Positions 48,736 to 62,321 of a DNA stretch of 64,000 nt are shown here, piece by piece. The stretch covers positions 9,649,707 through 9,713,706 of the forward strand of contig CM055736.1 of the NCBI GenBank assembly GCA_029465975.1. Direction: 5' to 3'. Position numbers and translations under genes: made by a program. The stretch comes from Dallia pectoralis. Its lineage: Eukaryota > Chordata > Actinopteri > Esociformes > Umbridae. A model generated the notes under the pieces. It ran no database searches. It was given only the letters and a program-made list of their open reading frames with translations, and was not told the DNA's origin. Numbering within the stretch: the first letter of the stretch is position 1; the number at the start of each line of letters is the position of its first letter.

Positions 48736-50661
48736 TTCTGACCAGGGCCGTCAGGTTCATTAGGCTTTGGTCAGAAGTCGTGCACCAGAAGTACAGGTGA
48801 ATATAGATGTAGGTATTTTGCACTTCACGCTCCAGAATCACAGCTAGAATGTCCGGTTCCTATTCACAAGAACAATGTGACGAAAAAAGGGGTGTGGATC
48901 AGAACCAGGTGATGAGGTAACACTGGTATCGCATATCTGGAAGTTAAGAGACTTATTGGTTGGGAACATCTGACTGAAAAAGAGAGAAACAAGGGCAGAG
49001 ACAGAGGGTGATAGAAGAGATAGAGAGCCAAAGAAAGAGAGACAGGGAGTGATAGAGGGACAGAGAGAGAGACAAAAAGAGAGACGGAGTGATAGAGGGA
49101 CAGAGAGAGAGACAGAAAGAGAGACAGGGAGTGATAGAGTGACAGAGAGAGAGACAGAAAGAGAGACAGGGAGTGATAGAGGGACAGAGAGAGACAATAG
49201 GATTTTTTGATAAAACCACAGGAGGTTGGAGCAAGACGCAGGACGCAGGCGGCATCAGCTAACAACCCGTGACCACGCGGTAATTATAAACCGTTTTGTA
49301 ATTATGAATTGCTTTGGTAGCGGTGTTATGACCGTGACGCGCTAAGCTGGTCTCAACCGCCTGCGGCGATGAAGATAAACAACGACAACAACTCTGAGGA
49401 AGGAGAGAGAGAAAATGGAGGAGAGAGAAGAGACAGAGGGTGGTGAATATGAAGGGTGATGGGACAGACGGGCGAGGGAATGGAGAGAGTGAGGTGCGAG
49501 AAGAAAAAGAAGAAAAGAGAAATAAGCCAAATGTTTGTGTTTGTCTTAACTGTTCACCAAAGAGAATGCAACAGAAAAACGATCTGATTCTCCCGTGGAC
49601 AAAATCATTAGCATCATAATCCTGAATCCATCTTCATTGTAGGACTCCGGGTGTAAACGACAATATCTAGTGCAGGGGCGTCTGGTAATGGAGGTGGCGC
49701 GTGAGGAGGGAGAGGCCTGCTGAGGGTGTCCCAGTCAAAGTGCCTAGATCTGGGCTGAGAGCGGAGCGGTGGCAGCCTCCCTTACTGGCTGTGGAAGGAA
49801 TGAGAGACGACTGGTACTGGATGGTGATTAATGTAGCGCTGCATTTGTGGTGGGGTGGGGTGGGGGGTGTGGGGTGGAAGGTAGAGTTAGTGTTTGTGTG
49901 TGTGAGTTGTGTTTTAGGCGAGCAGGGGAAGATGAATTCAGAGGCAGACCGCAGGAGACAATCTGATTACTGCTTCGCTCACACCTTTCATCTTCATTCC
50001 TCTCAGAGCTCACCATGGCAACCACGGGAAAGACTCAACTGACACTGTCTAGGGCAGCGGTATTCAGCTCGTACCGCGACAAAATCCAGATACTGCTGGG
50101 TTCTGATCTAATAATAAACTGAACCCACTTGGTGTCCCGGACTGAACCAGTCCCATTTTAGAAGGGAACCAGTGGGTAAACAGCAGGAGAACTGACTTGG
50201 AGGTCCCGAGTTGAGGAGGTTGAAGATCCAGAGCCCATAAGCTAGACCTGGCATCTAACGGTCCTCTCTTGTGCTTAACCTATTCGGTTAGCCAATATTC
50301 GCTCAATAAACGGTATGCTATCGTTTGATAATTAAGGGGGACTTAAGGTAATCTTCAGCAAAAGACACAGCCTTTTTTAGATGAAGCCCTTTTCCTTTAA
50401 TATACGTGCACTCATGCTGTGAGTGTTTGAACAATCTTGAAAGCTGATTAGCTTTTATGCCATGTAAGATCATCAGCTTGGTAAAAGCTTCTGAATGAAT
50501 AACATCAAGCGTTTAAGAATTTTGAACTTGTGTTGAAGAGAGAGTTAACTGACAAACACTACCTAATAACTGATGAGAGAGATTTGGAGAGCCCTATTTA
50601 CTTCTCAAAGTGACCTAAGGAGATGGCAGAACCAAATATTTTATAACTTGGAGAGAGAGAG
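48736..50661. other. intergenic DNA with a GA-rich tandem block
   Basis: Contains a purine-rich block at about 48,976-49,196 built from units with GACAGAAAGAGAGACAGGGA and GTGATAGAGGGACAGA, and a second GA-rich block at 49,390-49,520. The first ends on the minus strand in a pyrimidine tract with CAG, but what follows (MFPTNKSLNFQICDTS) is too short to judge. Confidence 0.5.
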
Positions 50662-50772
50662 TCACACACACACGTTCACACACACACACACGTTCACACA
50701 CACACACACGTTCACACACACACACACGTTCACACACACACACGTTCACACACACACACACACACACACACG

Positions 50773-50808
<36 letters not shown>
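50662..50808. repeat. (CA)n with periodic CGTT interruptions
   Basis: Runs of (CA)n separated by CGTTCACA at about 18-20-base intervals, changing to long pure (CA)n on the right. It is an interrupted microsatellite growing into a minisatellite. Confidence 0.95.
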
Positions 50809-50809
<1 letters not shown>

Positions 50810-51260
50810 CAGGCAGACTGAGGGCAACACTGCAGTTAGACAGAGGGGGGAAAAACAGGAAACGACGTACATCAACAGTATTGTTTGTTTCTCTCACTAA
50901 ACCCATCGCTAGAAAGCAATACATAAATAAATAAATAGAGGAAGCAGGAGAGAGGAGATAGTGGTATTGTACAGTGTCATATAACAGTTTATTGGGCTCC
51001 CCTGGACACTCCTAAAGCGGAGCGCCGGTCCACTAGGGCAGTGAAATACAACTGCCATTAAACGGAAAGTGTTTTAGAAGGCTAACCTTGGTAACTGCTC
51101 TTAGAAAAACAGGAACCTTTACAGTGTTAGTGTGCCCATGAGCCTCCGTACACGCGTGTACGCGTGTGTGTGCGTGTACGTGTGTGTGTGTGTGTGTTTG
51201 ACCTGCCCGGCAGGCGCCCATCGGGAGTCTTTACACATCTGCGTTAATGCGCAGGCACTC

Positions 51261-51269
51261 TCACGCACG

Positions 51270-51319
<50 letters not shown>

Positions 51320-51375
51320 TACATACACACACACACATAAACACATACACATATCCACACACACACACACACACA
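51261..51375. repeat. (CA)n microsatellite
   Basis: Begins with (CGCA)n, then about 25 CA units, (CATA)n and more CA. A (GT)-rich patch at 51,160-51,200 is on the opposite phase, so the two could pair. Confidence 0.95.
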
Positions 51376-54300
51376 GGCATCTAAGCAAGCAATGATAGAG
51401 CAGTGCTCTAAAACTGGATGCTTTTTCATCCTCCCTTAATTCGTGAACACCGGAAAGGCATTTAGAGTAAAATGTTACGGGACCTAGAGTCAACGAGGTG
51501 GAATTAGACGAGGCAGGTTAATACAAATAGAAGCAGCACTAGGCTCATGGATGATGGAGGACTGTCAGAGCAAAAACATGTATTCAACGATCACACTAAA
51601 CCGAATAAGAATGCAGGGAGTAAAACATATTAATGTTTATTATACTGGGACTGTTCTACATCCAGTAATGATAGAAAACTGACAGAGCTTACCGCAGTTC
51701 TAGGAGGGGAAACAGTCGATGCCGCAGAGAACCAGACGACCATATAGGGCATGACTGAAGACCAGGGGGCAGAGAGGCACAGCAGAGAAGCAGAAAAGGA
51801 AGGTCAGGCCGTTGTGTGTTATTGCTGAGCTAAAACCATGCACCCCCTGTTGACTTCCAACAGGGCTGGCCTGCTCCTGATGTATCACGATGCTTAAATC
51901 ATATCTTTCATCAATTTCAACGTCTCAGAATTTTTCTTTATGGGAGTGTTCTCCTCTCAAAATTGGCCTCCGGATTCACATTTAAAGACAGCCACAGAGC
52001 TGATGACTGGGGTTTTCACACCAGGTTAATGGCCTCTGTGTTCTTCTTAAATGTAGGAAGTAGAAATATATTTTATGTTTGATATCCACTATGATTGTCA
52101 TGTGTAAATCAGTCGTGGGCAAATTCTCATTTTCAGTGACAACATGGCCAAAGGATCGCAAGGGGACAGGAAAACCAAATGAATAATGTAAAAATATAAA
52201 TACAAATAAACGGAGAAATAGAACATCAAATTTCACTATATACAACGAGACAAACACAAGACACAGAGGTTAGATAAATGTATCAAGTGCCTTGAACATG
52301 TGTACGTTTCTTAAGCAGTGATCCGGGTTGTGATCTGGTGAAAACTGTCAAGTTAAAGGGTCCTTTGCAAGTTGTTCCAGCCACTGGGGGAATGAGACGA
52401 GGAATGTGTAGGATTTACCTAAGAGACTTTTAAATAAATTGTCTGTTAATCCAAAACAAGGCTTTTGATCCGTCCTACATAGTTAGCTTTGTCAGAAGCA
52501 TAAATTCCTATTTCCACATATAATGGAACAACATAAGATAATATCCCCGAGGACAGTTAGTGGTCTAGAAGAGCAGAAGCTGACGATCAGCGGCTTAATC
52601 ACAAGAATATGTAATGTTACAGACTCACACCAATACATCAAAGAAAGCTGCTTTCTTAAACCAACAATTCCCATGGGTTTACCATACGGCGGTACAATGT
52701 GGTTTAGAAACGCTCAGGATGAACAGGGGGGATGTAGGACCGCATTTCCAGTGGTTGTTTTAAAAGAAGAAAAAAGGGGTAGCATACCTAAAGGAGCTTC
52801 CTGTGTAAGCTAATCGAGTGCCGCAAAAAAGATCTGATGACTCCTAGTGGTAGTTTGAGGCATCACAGGTTAAATTGAGGTCGTTCCTTGGGGAATGAAA
52901 TCTCTGTCCGGTCAACCACTCCACATCTGCTGTAGAGTCGTTGCCAAGGGCTAAAGACATAAACGAGAATTAATCATTACAAAACAGGGAAGCAAGAAAG
53001 TCTGTAAATATAGACGGAAAACAGTTTTACTCTTATTTAAATAATGGCGCCTCATGGTTCCGAGATGTCTGGAGACAACTGACAGTTTAACAGAGGCACA
53101 TTGCAGTATCTGTTACGTGGGTAAAACGTGTTAAATCTCACCGAACAGCGTGCCTGTGAACACACAGAATTAGAGTGGTTATTGTCAGACGTCCCTTTTA
53201 ACCAATCACAGTGTCTTTGGGACTTATGACACACGAGGGCCACCGTGCATGTGGAGAGGCTAGTGTGAGAAGAAGCTATAAAAAAAAAAACTGTACGAAA
53301 ACAAGCTAACCACATTTTATTATTGTCAGCATCATATAGATAATTATTCTACCTTCTCACCTCAATCAGGTGCAAACAAATGAGAGCTTTCAGCACCATA
53401 AACAACAACTTTAAGGTGTGATTTACGCAGCTAATCACTTGTGCATCGAATCCCCACCAACGCCTTCCAGCACTTCCTGGTATTCAACGGCGCTAAATAG
53501 TAGCATATAATAATAGCATATTAGAAAGGGATGTAATAATAGGATATATCCTCTTGTATTCCGTTAAGCACATCCATTCACAGTTCACATTTTTTCTCAC
53601 ATCAACAGGAACCGTTGGCGACAATACGCCGAGAGCAAGCCGGTCCAAATAAACAAACCTTCCCGACCTTTCAGACCACCGCTGACTGGAGTCACTGTCG
53701 GCAGCAGGAACATGAGCGCACAGCAGGCAGTCACTATTAGAGACTTCTAAACACCTCAGAGCCACTTTCTCCTGGCAATCTTGCGGGCCAGCTTTCCCCT
53801 ACCGCCCTCTCAAGTGTGTACGTGAACAACAAAAACGGCCATATTTTCTTTTGAGCACACTACATTTGACCAGGGCTCATGGGGCAGGATAAGGACTTAA
53901 TTTAAAGAGCTCTTCATTCAGTCCTTTTACAAGGGCCAGCCTGCCTGCTACAGCCCTCTGAAGACAACCATTTCAAACGTGTCGGGTGGCTTTTTGAAAA
54001 GGCAGCGGCTACAAACGGTGGCTCGGGCGCTGTGAAAGTGGAGAGGTCTTTTGACGTATCACGACTCAAAAAGATTCCGTAACTACCAGAGTAAAGTGAC
54101 AAAATATAGGGAGGCAGAATGACCGGGGGAGATGGACTCCAGGTTTGCAAGAGAACGGTTTAGGTCAGCCCTTCAGATTCTCTGACGCCTCAGCAGTGCC
54201 TTGGCTCCAGCTCTCAGCCATCTCCATAAAGCACTACAATAGCTTCCATTCGCATAACCTAACTGGGGAGTATGTCCATAGATACAGCAATCACGTTGTC

Positions 54301-54438
54301 TCTTCCTTTAGTTCCTTAGCTACCGCTAACGGCTGAAACGCCCCGATATGGTTAACTAGCGCTGTCTGTATTGCATGGGTCGTGTGCCACAAAGGAGGCT
54401 GGGTAATTTAATCTGTCCGTGTAGTGTGGACACAGGTT
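51376..54438. other. intergenic unique DNA
   Basis: Unique sequence with a degenerate member of the palindromic family near 53,858-53,890 (CACTACATTTGACCAGGGC). No gene was recognised. Confidence 0.4.
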
Positions 54439-54524
54439 GTGCGTCCCAAAGGCGCACTACAGCCGACTCGTTTTTGACCGTGGCCCTGCACTTCTTAGTG
54501 AACAGTGGGCCATTTGGGACACAC
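54439..54524. repeat. short palindromic element (GTGCGTCCCAAA ends)
   Basis: Ends GTGCGTCCCAAA and TTTGGGACACAC are inverted copies with one mismatch. The interior has a second inverted pair around GCGCACTAC...TTTTTGACC...GGCCCTGCAC. I associate this CCATTTGGGAC/GACCAGGGCCC pattern with an abundant short repeat of pike and salmonid genomes, from memory. Degenerate relatives lie near 41,470-41,560, 41,890 and 53,860. Confidence 0.55.
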
Positions 54525-55019
54525 AGCATATCTGGAGGGGACAGGAAACAGAATAGCAGGGAGTGGATGAGAGGGAAATTAAAAGAGGGCTTTATGAGAG
54601 CCATGTCATCAGGTTTTGTTACAATGAGCGGGAGAAACCGGAAAAGTAGAGTCCCGCATTGGATCCCTGGGTTATTTATTGGGGTGAATCGACAGCTACT
54701 GAAGTGTGAGGAAATACACTGAAGTGCTTACAGGCGACAGTTGGTCCATTATTAGAGGGCGTTTGGCGGGCATAACCGGGGAATGGAGAGTGGAGGATTG
54801 ACCAACACAAACTCCAATAAATCCCCTTCACACCTTATCAACTCCTCATCACCATCGCCTCCACCAGCAGAAGCTCATGCCGCACAAGTTATCAAGCTAC
54901 TTACGAATATTACATATTTTAATATCAGAGGATTTTGGGGGGGGGTTTCCTTGGCATAAGACCCTGTCATCAATTAGGAGTTCTGATCGCACGTAGGGGA
55001 TAACTGATGCCCCCCCCTC
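54525..55019. other. intergenic unique DNA
   Basis: No exon or RNA gene seen. A short G run is at about 54,936-54,946. Confidence 0.45.
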
Positions 55020-55560
55020 CCTCCCCCTCCGTTCCTAATGCCGACATAAAGAGCCGAAGCTGTCGGTAGATTGTGGATGTAAATGAGCTGGCGCTCTGTT
55101 TACCCGACACGCATGGTGTGTGTCGCGGAGGGGGCCGCGGAAAGCGCGCATTTAACGATGTTGATTTGCCGGCGCATTTGAGTAGAGGGAGTGTTTTGAC
55201 TGATCAGCAGATGTTTAAGTGGACTGGAGGGGGGCGGGGCGTCGCAGCTGTCGGCTCCACTTCGCCGCACACAGACACACCCGCGCCCGCCGCTAATTCC
55301 GCCGCACGTCTGAACAGGGTCTCGGCCTCACCGATGCACTCGACCAGCACGCCCGAGTGATGAAATGACTTTGGATGTTTTTCTCGTTCCATGACATTTT
55401 AGAATTGTTTGTTTTTCTTGTTGTCTGCCGCTCTGAACGGCGGTTGACTTCGCCCGCCGGTCGTCGACTATTTCTTACGTCACCGCGGGGCCTTAAGGGG
55501 CTTGTGGAGAGAGCGGAGGATGCGCAGGCCTGGCTTGGAATCCCTAACATGACATTAGCT
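55020..55560. other. CpG-rich segment, possible regulatory island
   Basis: GC-rich with many CpG sites (GTGTCGCGGAGGGGGCCGCG, CCGCGCCCGCCGCTAATTCC), bordered by AT-rich DNA. Short overlapping frames on both strands have no recognisable product. It could be a promoter or a conserved enhancer. Confidence 0.45.
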
Positions 55561-58500
55561 CAATATTTCAGACGTTCGTAAAACACAGGAAATGCGAAGG
55601 ACAAAGAGTAATTGCTTTCCCCGAGACTGAGCACATAAGCTGTACATTGCGGCTGTAAGTGGGAAACACAACCCAATAAACGTCGACAGTGGTTTGACCC
55701 CGGATGACCCTCCCAGCATTCGGGGGATGTTAGGCGGAGGCGTAAGAGAGTGTGAACGAGAACGGACGAAGAATATAAGGCGACACTGACATGGCGTCGA
55801 GGAAACAACTCATCGAATAGGACAAAGGATCTGGACGGTTGTCAGTGCCTTCGTTTCTGTCATCATGCACACAGCAAACATTCGGGCATACAGGTAGGCC
55901 TACTGCTATTTCGGTGTTGATACAAAACATGGAGAATTTGACTTTGTTCATACAGGTTGGGGAAAATGGGTAGCTAAGTTAAGTCGATCGTCACAGTGAC
56001 CTTAGTGTATTTTCCAATGCACTAGATTAAGTTAAACTTAACTTGAATCCCGACCTAGAGTTGGGGACTAGCAGAAAGTAACATTTTCTCTTGTGGCTGG
56101 AACGGTGACCAGTCATTACCAACAATGCTAACACAAGTTATCTACAATAGCATTAGCTATTGTGAGTTGTCCTAGCCTAAATTCTGAATATTCTGTATTT
56201 GCATGAACTTGGTAAATTCATTAAGCAGAAACTAGCAGGAAACCAGCTGGGTGCTCAGAAAAAGGATCCCAGATTAATTTGCAGTGAAATGTCGATGTTG
56301 CCGTCAACCAAACACTCCAGCGTTCCAGACTCCCAGTACATGCTGTATATCAGATAGATGCAGGGGAAATCAAATGTGGCTCTACGTGACTTCAGAGCAA
56401 TGTGTTATAGCTAAATTATTTAAAGGGCATGAGGCAGATATAATTAATATATACAAGTCAGACAGTTCTTATATCTCTAACACATGTTAGCATTAAACCA
56501 ATAAATAGCATACTCATTTTGCTACACTCATTTTGTCTAGGGATCTTATGCTTAGCTTCAGGGTACATAACTTTAATTAATGAGCCATCTTACCTGAGCC
56601 CAGGGCCTGAATCATGAGTCAGCGTAGGTTGGCAAACCCAAGACAGTCCTTATATTTAAATGTTAAGTAAAACAAATGTATTCAAGCAAAACACATACAT
56701 ACCATAACCTAATTAGAGACTAAAACAAAGAAAATGCCTTGTGATGACCAGTTGAGAAAATTAGCATCACAACTCTCTTACACTCCAAATGCCAATCGCC
56801 TTAATTACCTGGAGATGTCGTTTGGAAGTGTAAACAAAAGAAATAGTAACAGAAGTGTTACAGACGTTCTAGACTGGCGTAAAACAACCTGGGGAAACAT
56901 GATTTATGTGAAATGAGGCTAACACAAGCAGAACCAAATAAAGGGTCTAAATATGGGACATGCTGAACACGGGAAGCTCTCATGCCTTATGTTAAGCTGT
57001 GATTACCATCGCACTCTGTAACATATGCACGGCTAAAAACTTGGCATACAGAGTTGCACATTTTGAAACAATGTACAACAATCTGTTGTGTTGCTAAAAA
57101 AAACAGTTCACAGCAATACCACTGACAGAGTTTAATTTCACGAAGGAGCTTTTTTAGGCCAAACTCCAAAGTAGCAGATGACAGTCCTCTAAAGTGTTTC
57201 TGTGAGCCTAATGTTGAGATGAGTATTCAGCCCAGCACAGTGATGACAGCCAGGACACGCTGGGAAAAGAATGGCTGTGGTGGGCATCCTTGTGGGAGAC
57301 AGTTTGTGAACATTTATACAGGCTGCGTACCGAACGACACGCCATCGTGCCACCTGCTATAGAGTTAGGAGTTAGGGAGGTCAACCTCAACCAAACATTG
57401 ATAGCAGGATATAGCTTACTGTAGTGTGTGTTCCAGTGACACACACACACACACACACACACACAGAACATTGTTTCATAGAACAAATCTCCCCGTTTTG
57501 CCACAGCCTAAAGATAGGTGTTGTAGCTGTAGCTCGTCTAACTTCAGCTCGGTGAAACGACAGCATCCTGTGGCATTGACACTCAGGCAACAGGGTTTAT
57601 AATCTGGGTCAAAATAAGTGTTTCTGACCTGTCACATGCTAAACAGTCACTGTGCAACTAACAATTATATAGCAGCAATAATTGTACTTTATGTGGTGTG
57701 TTAGTTTAGGATAATAAAGTAGTCTGTAAACGTCATTCATAAAATAGCTATTTGATGAACTGTGATCAATAAATCAGTTTTGACCACCAAATTGTAATTT
57801 AATAAATTGTTTCATTACATGTGACCTTTTAATTGTTTTCCATCATACAAATAGACAAGACGACAAGGCTTATAAGACTAAGAAACCTGGTTAGCACTAG
57901 CCAAACTACTTTTAGCCGTCTGGAGAACTCAAGTGCAAAAAGGAGGTAAAAATGTAAAAATAATTCACACGTTTACACTTCTGACCATATACTGATACCA
58001 ACGAACATGCTGGGAACCAGTCCTTAGAATGCATAACTTGTCATTGATTTTAGAAGTCTATAACAAAAGATGTAAGAAATATGTTATGGTGTGAATCATC
58101 TATTAGCGCTAATCAGCTTGATCACCGCAGTCAATGTGGAAAATGTATATATTTCATCATATTATATTTCCAATCAAAGATGGTTCGGGGAAAATTTACA
58201 ACCTTGTAAAGTTAAATACCAAGGGTTGAAACATGCAATCTGGCAGCTTCTGTGAAAGTATTTAAGCAGGTACAGGTTGGTGGAAGTTTAGCTGATTCCA
58301 CAGCCTTTTACGCTACTGCCCTCTAGTGACCGTCCTGGGCAATGTCAGCCTCAATCCATCTCTAGTGGAGAGAGCTGTCTTCAGTGAACCACTGACCACA
58401 TCTCCAACTGAAGTGTCCATGTTCAATTTTCACAAGAATAATTAAATATATCATAATACTGAATTGATGAAAGGTGGTGCCAGATTGGCTTAGCAGAAGA

Positions 58501-59564
58501 ATGACTGTCACAGATTATTATTCTGTCTGTCTCTAATAAATCTACAGAAAAAAAACATCCAACCGTGAGAATGGTTATTGGTGAATGAAAATGCCTTTGA
58601 GACCAAATATATAAGAAGATGCATTAGCCCCATGATCCTCCATTTAAAAACAAAACTAATTCGGTCTCAGAGATATCATCACCAATCCCAATCAAATGGG
58701 ATTTACTTAAGCAAGACACTGATAACAGGATAAAACTGGTGGTGTCATTTAAAAAAGTATTGGTTAACAAGACAAGACATTTCAGCTGGATATTCTCCAG
58801 TGACAGGACTGCACTTCAAAATACAACCATCTTGATAACCTCAGTATAAATCACAACATTATCTAAGCATTGGTATTTAACCATACAAGGCCTGGCAACT
58901 GCTGGTTTTATGTTTTACCTCACAAATAATTGAAGAGAAACTACTGGATAATATGGAGCAACAGATCAATAAATGAAAGAAACATTTGCCTACAATAACC
59001 CATTTCAATTAAACCACATAATGGACATACTTAGATTGCATTAAGGCTCTACAAAAATTGAATTAAGGGATTATGGTGAGTGTCATTAAACCTTTTCCTG
59101 AGAGATTGCCATCTTTATACCAGAAGAGGTTTTAACAGAGGTCAACCTCCAACCCTATCAGAGGGTCAGATCACAATGATCAAGCCACAGAAATAATTAG
59201 ACATTTAGAATTTCATTTTGCTAAATAATACATTTTTGATTACTGTGAATATGTGTGCAAGTCCAATTATTTAGGTTCTAAGTGATATAATTAATAAATG
59301 GGACGCAATCTGGAAAGACATAAGCGTTTAAGATTTCTACTTGACACAGTTTGTTCTAAGCCAATCAAGATAAACCACATCTTTTCTTAATTTCATCAGG
59401 CTCTTGGTTTTAATAGAACATCCTCTCATGTTCAAGTATATTGAGATGTTTGGACCAGACTCCACAGTTGCAATCATTTTAAAATCAAACTAAGAACAGC
59501 AACTGATAAATAACATTGTAATATGGCCCACGGGGGACACTGTTAAATAAAACAATGAGTCTCT
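55561..59564. other. intergenic unique DNA, AT-rich
   Basis: AT-rich, with a (CA)n at 57,438-57,465. The stretch 58,400-59,550 has an irregular texture that might be an old LINE fragment, but I found no reverse-transcriptase motif. Confidence 0.4.
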
Positions 59565-60055
59565 AAAAATGCTGTGAGGTACCTCGGAAGTCAAATGTTG
59601 TGAGCTACCTCAGGAGTCAAATGCTGTGAGGTACCTCGGAAGTCAAATGCTGTGAGGTACCTCGGAAGTCAAATGTTGTGAGCTACCTCGGAAGTCAAAT
59701 ACTGTGAGCTACCTCGGAATTCAAATACTGTGAGCTACCTCGGAAGTCAAATGCTGTGAGCTACTTCGGAAGTCAAATGCTGTGAGCTACCTCGAGAGTC
59801 AAATGCTGTGAGCTACCTCGGGAGTCAAATGCTGTGAGCTACCTTCGGGAGTCAAATGCTGTGAGCTACCTCGGAAGTCAAATGCTGTGAGCTACCTCGA
59901 GAGTCAAATGCTGTGAGCTACCTCGGAAGTCAAATGCTGTGAGGTACCTCGGGAGTCAAATACTGTGCGCTTCATCCCAAGGTCAAATACTGTGAGCTTC
60001 ATCCCAAGGTCAAATACTGTGCACTTCCTCACAAGGTCAAATACTGTGCATAGTC
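59565..60055. repeat. 26-bp minisatellite, about 18 copies
   Basis: Units of GCTGTGAGCTACCTCGGAAG plus TCAAAT with GGTACC, CGAGAG and CGGGAG variants. The last four units are more diverged (TTCATCCCAAGG). Confidence 0.95.
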
Positions 60056-60319
60056 ACCTTTCTGGTGAGAAGATGGTTCCCCCCATGGCAGACAAACCTC
60101 TATACAAGAGAAACCCTAACTATTTTTCCTCACTCTCCTTGTGTACACTCTTGGTTTTACAGAACACATATTTTCATTTAGCAAAAAATAATTTACAGAA
60201 ACCATGAGCTTGCCAAGGGTGGCTCAGGTCTTTAGACTGCAGTCCTTGAAAATGTTTTGCTTTACTGGCTTATCTGAAGGTATAACTTCATGGACTAACG
60301 AAAAATACTTTAAATTCAT

Positions 60320-60325
60320 TTTATT
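60320..60325 (-). terminator. candidate poly(A) signal for GRAMD4
   Basis: AATAAA on the minus strand, within AATAAAATGAATTT. It lies 2.97 kb downstream of the GRAMD4 stop codon and is the first clear canonical signal I noticed downstream. The resulting 3' UTR length is plausible but unproven. Confidence 0.45.
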
Positions 60326-60904
60326 TAAATAAAAAAAAATGTTACATCACATCTCTTTTACAATAGACAATTGTTCTCTTTAAAAACTCAATGAATTTGT
60401 GTATAATACATTTTCTTTTATAGAAAATCCCAATTTCAGTCATTCAACACTAGCAAAACGGATGACAAATATTTACCCACAACTTGTAGGTGACGGCAGT
60501 ATGTTACATTGCAGAGATATACTGTCTGGAGACTTCATGGCGACTTGTGGGTTATGGTTACAAACTAATACTTCATTAACACACTAACATCCACAGGAGT
60601 GGAGAGGTGGACAGCAGCTCTCTGAGTAGCCATGACAACCTCTGCTCTCCCTAAAGAAGGCCTGTAAATGGTCCAAAAATAGCAAAGATATTTTCCGGGT
60701 TTTACAATGTACTGCACAGCACTACCATTGTAAGGAACACTGTGGTCGTTGTTGTGGTCGCAGTGTCATTCATAAACGATACCAGACTGTTCTCTGGTGT
60801 TACGGTAAATTGCTAGCCTGCAACCAGGTGTTTCACGCTTTAACCAACTCCTCCCGACTCCCATGTTACCCTGCCAAACGAAATAGAACATGTACGCCAT
60901 CACC

Positions 60905-61140
60905 ATTTTAGCATTAGCAATTAGCCTTTTCAGTAGCAACCACTCTTAGCATTAGCAATTAGCCTTTTCATTAGCAATCACTCTTAGCATTAGCAATTAG
61001 CCTTTTCAGTAGCAACCACTCTTAGCATTAGCAATTAGCCTTTTCATTAGCAATCACTCTTAGCATTAGCAATTAGCCTTTTCAGTAGCAACCACTCTTA
61101 GCATTAGCAATTAGCCTTTTCATTAGCAACCACTCATAGC
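60905..61140. repeat. 38-bp tandem repeat, 6 copies in a 76-bp alternating pattern
   Basis: Units with CATTAGCAATTAGCCTTTTC. Odd copies continue AGTAGCAACCACTCTTAG and even copies ATTAGCAATCACTCTTAG, so the real period is 76 bp, repeated three times. It lies in the inferred GRAMD4 3' UTR and would be transcribed. Confidence 0.93.
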
Positions 61141-62270
61141 ATTGTGTTTGTTGTTGGGTTAGTGAGCAGCAGAGGTTGTCCCGAGGCCAGTCTGAGTAGA
61201 CTCTAAATCTGACAGTTCACACAGCAACATAAACAAGAGGAAGTTATCGGACCCGTCTTCATAACTCCGCCTGCGGTTAGGAGCTCAAACCAGTCGTCCG
61301 CAACAAATAAACGATAACATCCATTAGGTTTTTGAAACCCAACCGTCAGTAAACATCAGCATAGGCAAAGTATGGTCAGACGTAACATCCTGAAGAGAAA
61401 AAAAAAGATTTGGCAACAAAAATAAAACTAGAAGTTTACAATACATTCTGTGCTTTTTTTTAGTGCCACTCCTCTTGGGGTACGTCAGACCCTGATTGCA
61501 AATTTCTAAGTTAGTTGTTGTTGCTTATCAACTAAGAAAGGCATCAGGTAAAGCAGGTCAAGCAGTAGCACTACAGTAATGTACAGTTGATCAGTCATTC
61601 AAATCAACACAAAACAGACTATAAACTATAGAAATCAAATGTTGTATCTAGTCGCAAAACAACCTGACATTGGGTTTTGTGAGACAGTAACTGACACGGC
61701 TTATATAGGCTTGTCGACAGTGTGGCGAGATCAATGCTTTTTAGGGGACTAGCTTGTTTTGCTGGGGCAAAAAAAGAGCATAAAAAATCTACTCTCTCAT
61801 TTGCAGCCAACCTTAGCCCAAAGGTCCACACAACTCCCTCAGCCATCTCACAACATAAACAACGTCTCCACATGATTTGGCATTCATCATCACTCTACAT
61901 ATCAAACCGATCTGAGAAATAAAAGACCAGCTTGTTTCCCCAGTCAGAATGGTGACAATAATAAAGTGACATTACAATATTCGGTTCAAACGTCTTCATC
62001 CGGCTGCAAATTAATCCTACAGAAATAGCTCACTGACCGATCATTTGCCCAGGAGTAAACTAGTTAGTTACTAGTAGAGAAAACCATTACATCTGAACAG
62101 GACAACACATTGTACAATCTGACCAGCCCAGCATAATTACTACAAGTGGAATTAGTGGTATTACTGTAGTAATACTATTATAATACTACACCATGCTATC
62201 ACAAAAAGACATGTAACATGTCTTGATAAACATGTTAGCGATTTCTCAGTGTAAGTGACCTTTGAACCTT

Positions 62271-62318
<48 letters not shown>
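62271..62318. repeat. (CA)n microsatellite, about 24 units
   Basis: An uninterrupted CA run. In the GRAMD4 transcript it would read as (UG)n within the 3' UTR. Confidence 0.97.

Positions 62319-62321
<3 letters not shown>

Noticed and set aside
48844..49197. Minus-strand exon candidate after a pyrimidine tract (MFPTNKSLNFQICDTS...)
   Set aside because: The pyrimidine tract is itself a GA/CT tandem repeat, the donor is unclear and the peptide has no recognisable relative.
58400..59550. Suspected LINE fragment
   Set aside because: No reverse-transcriptase or endonuclease motif could be read in any frame.
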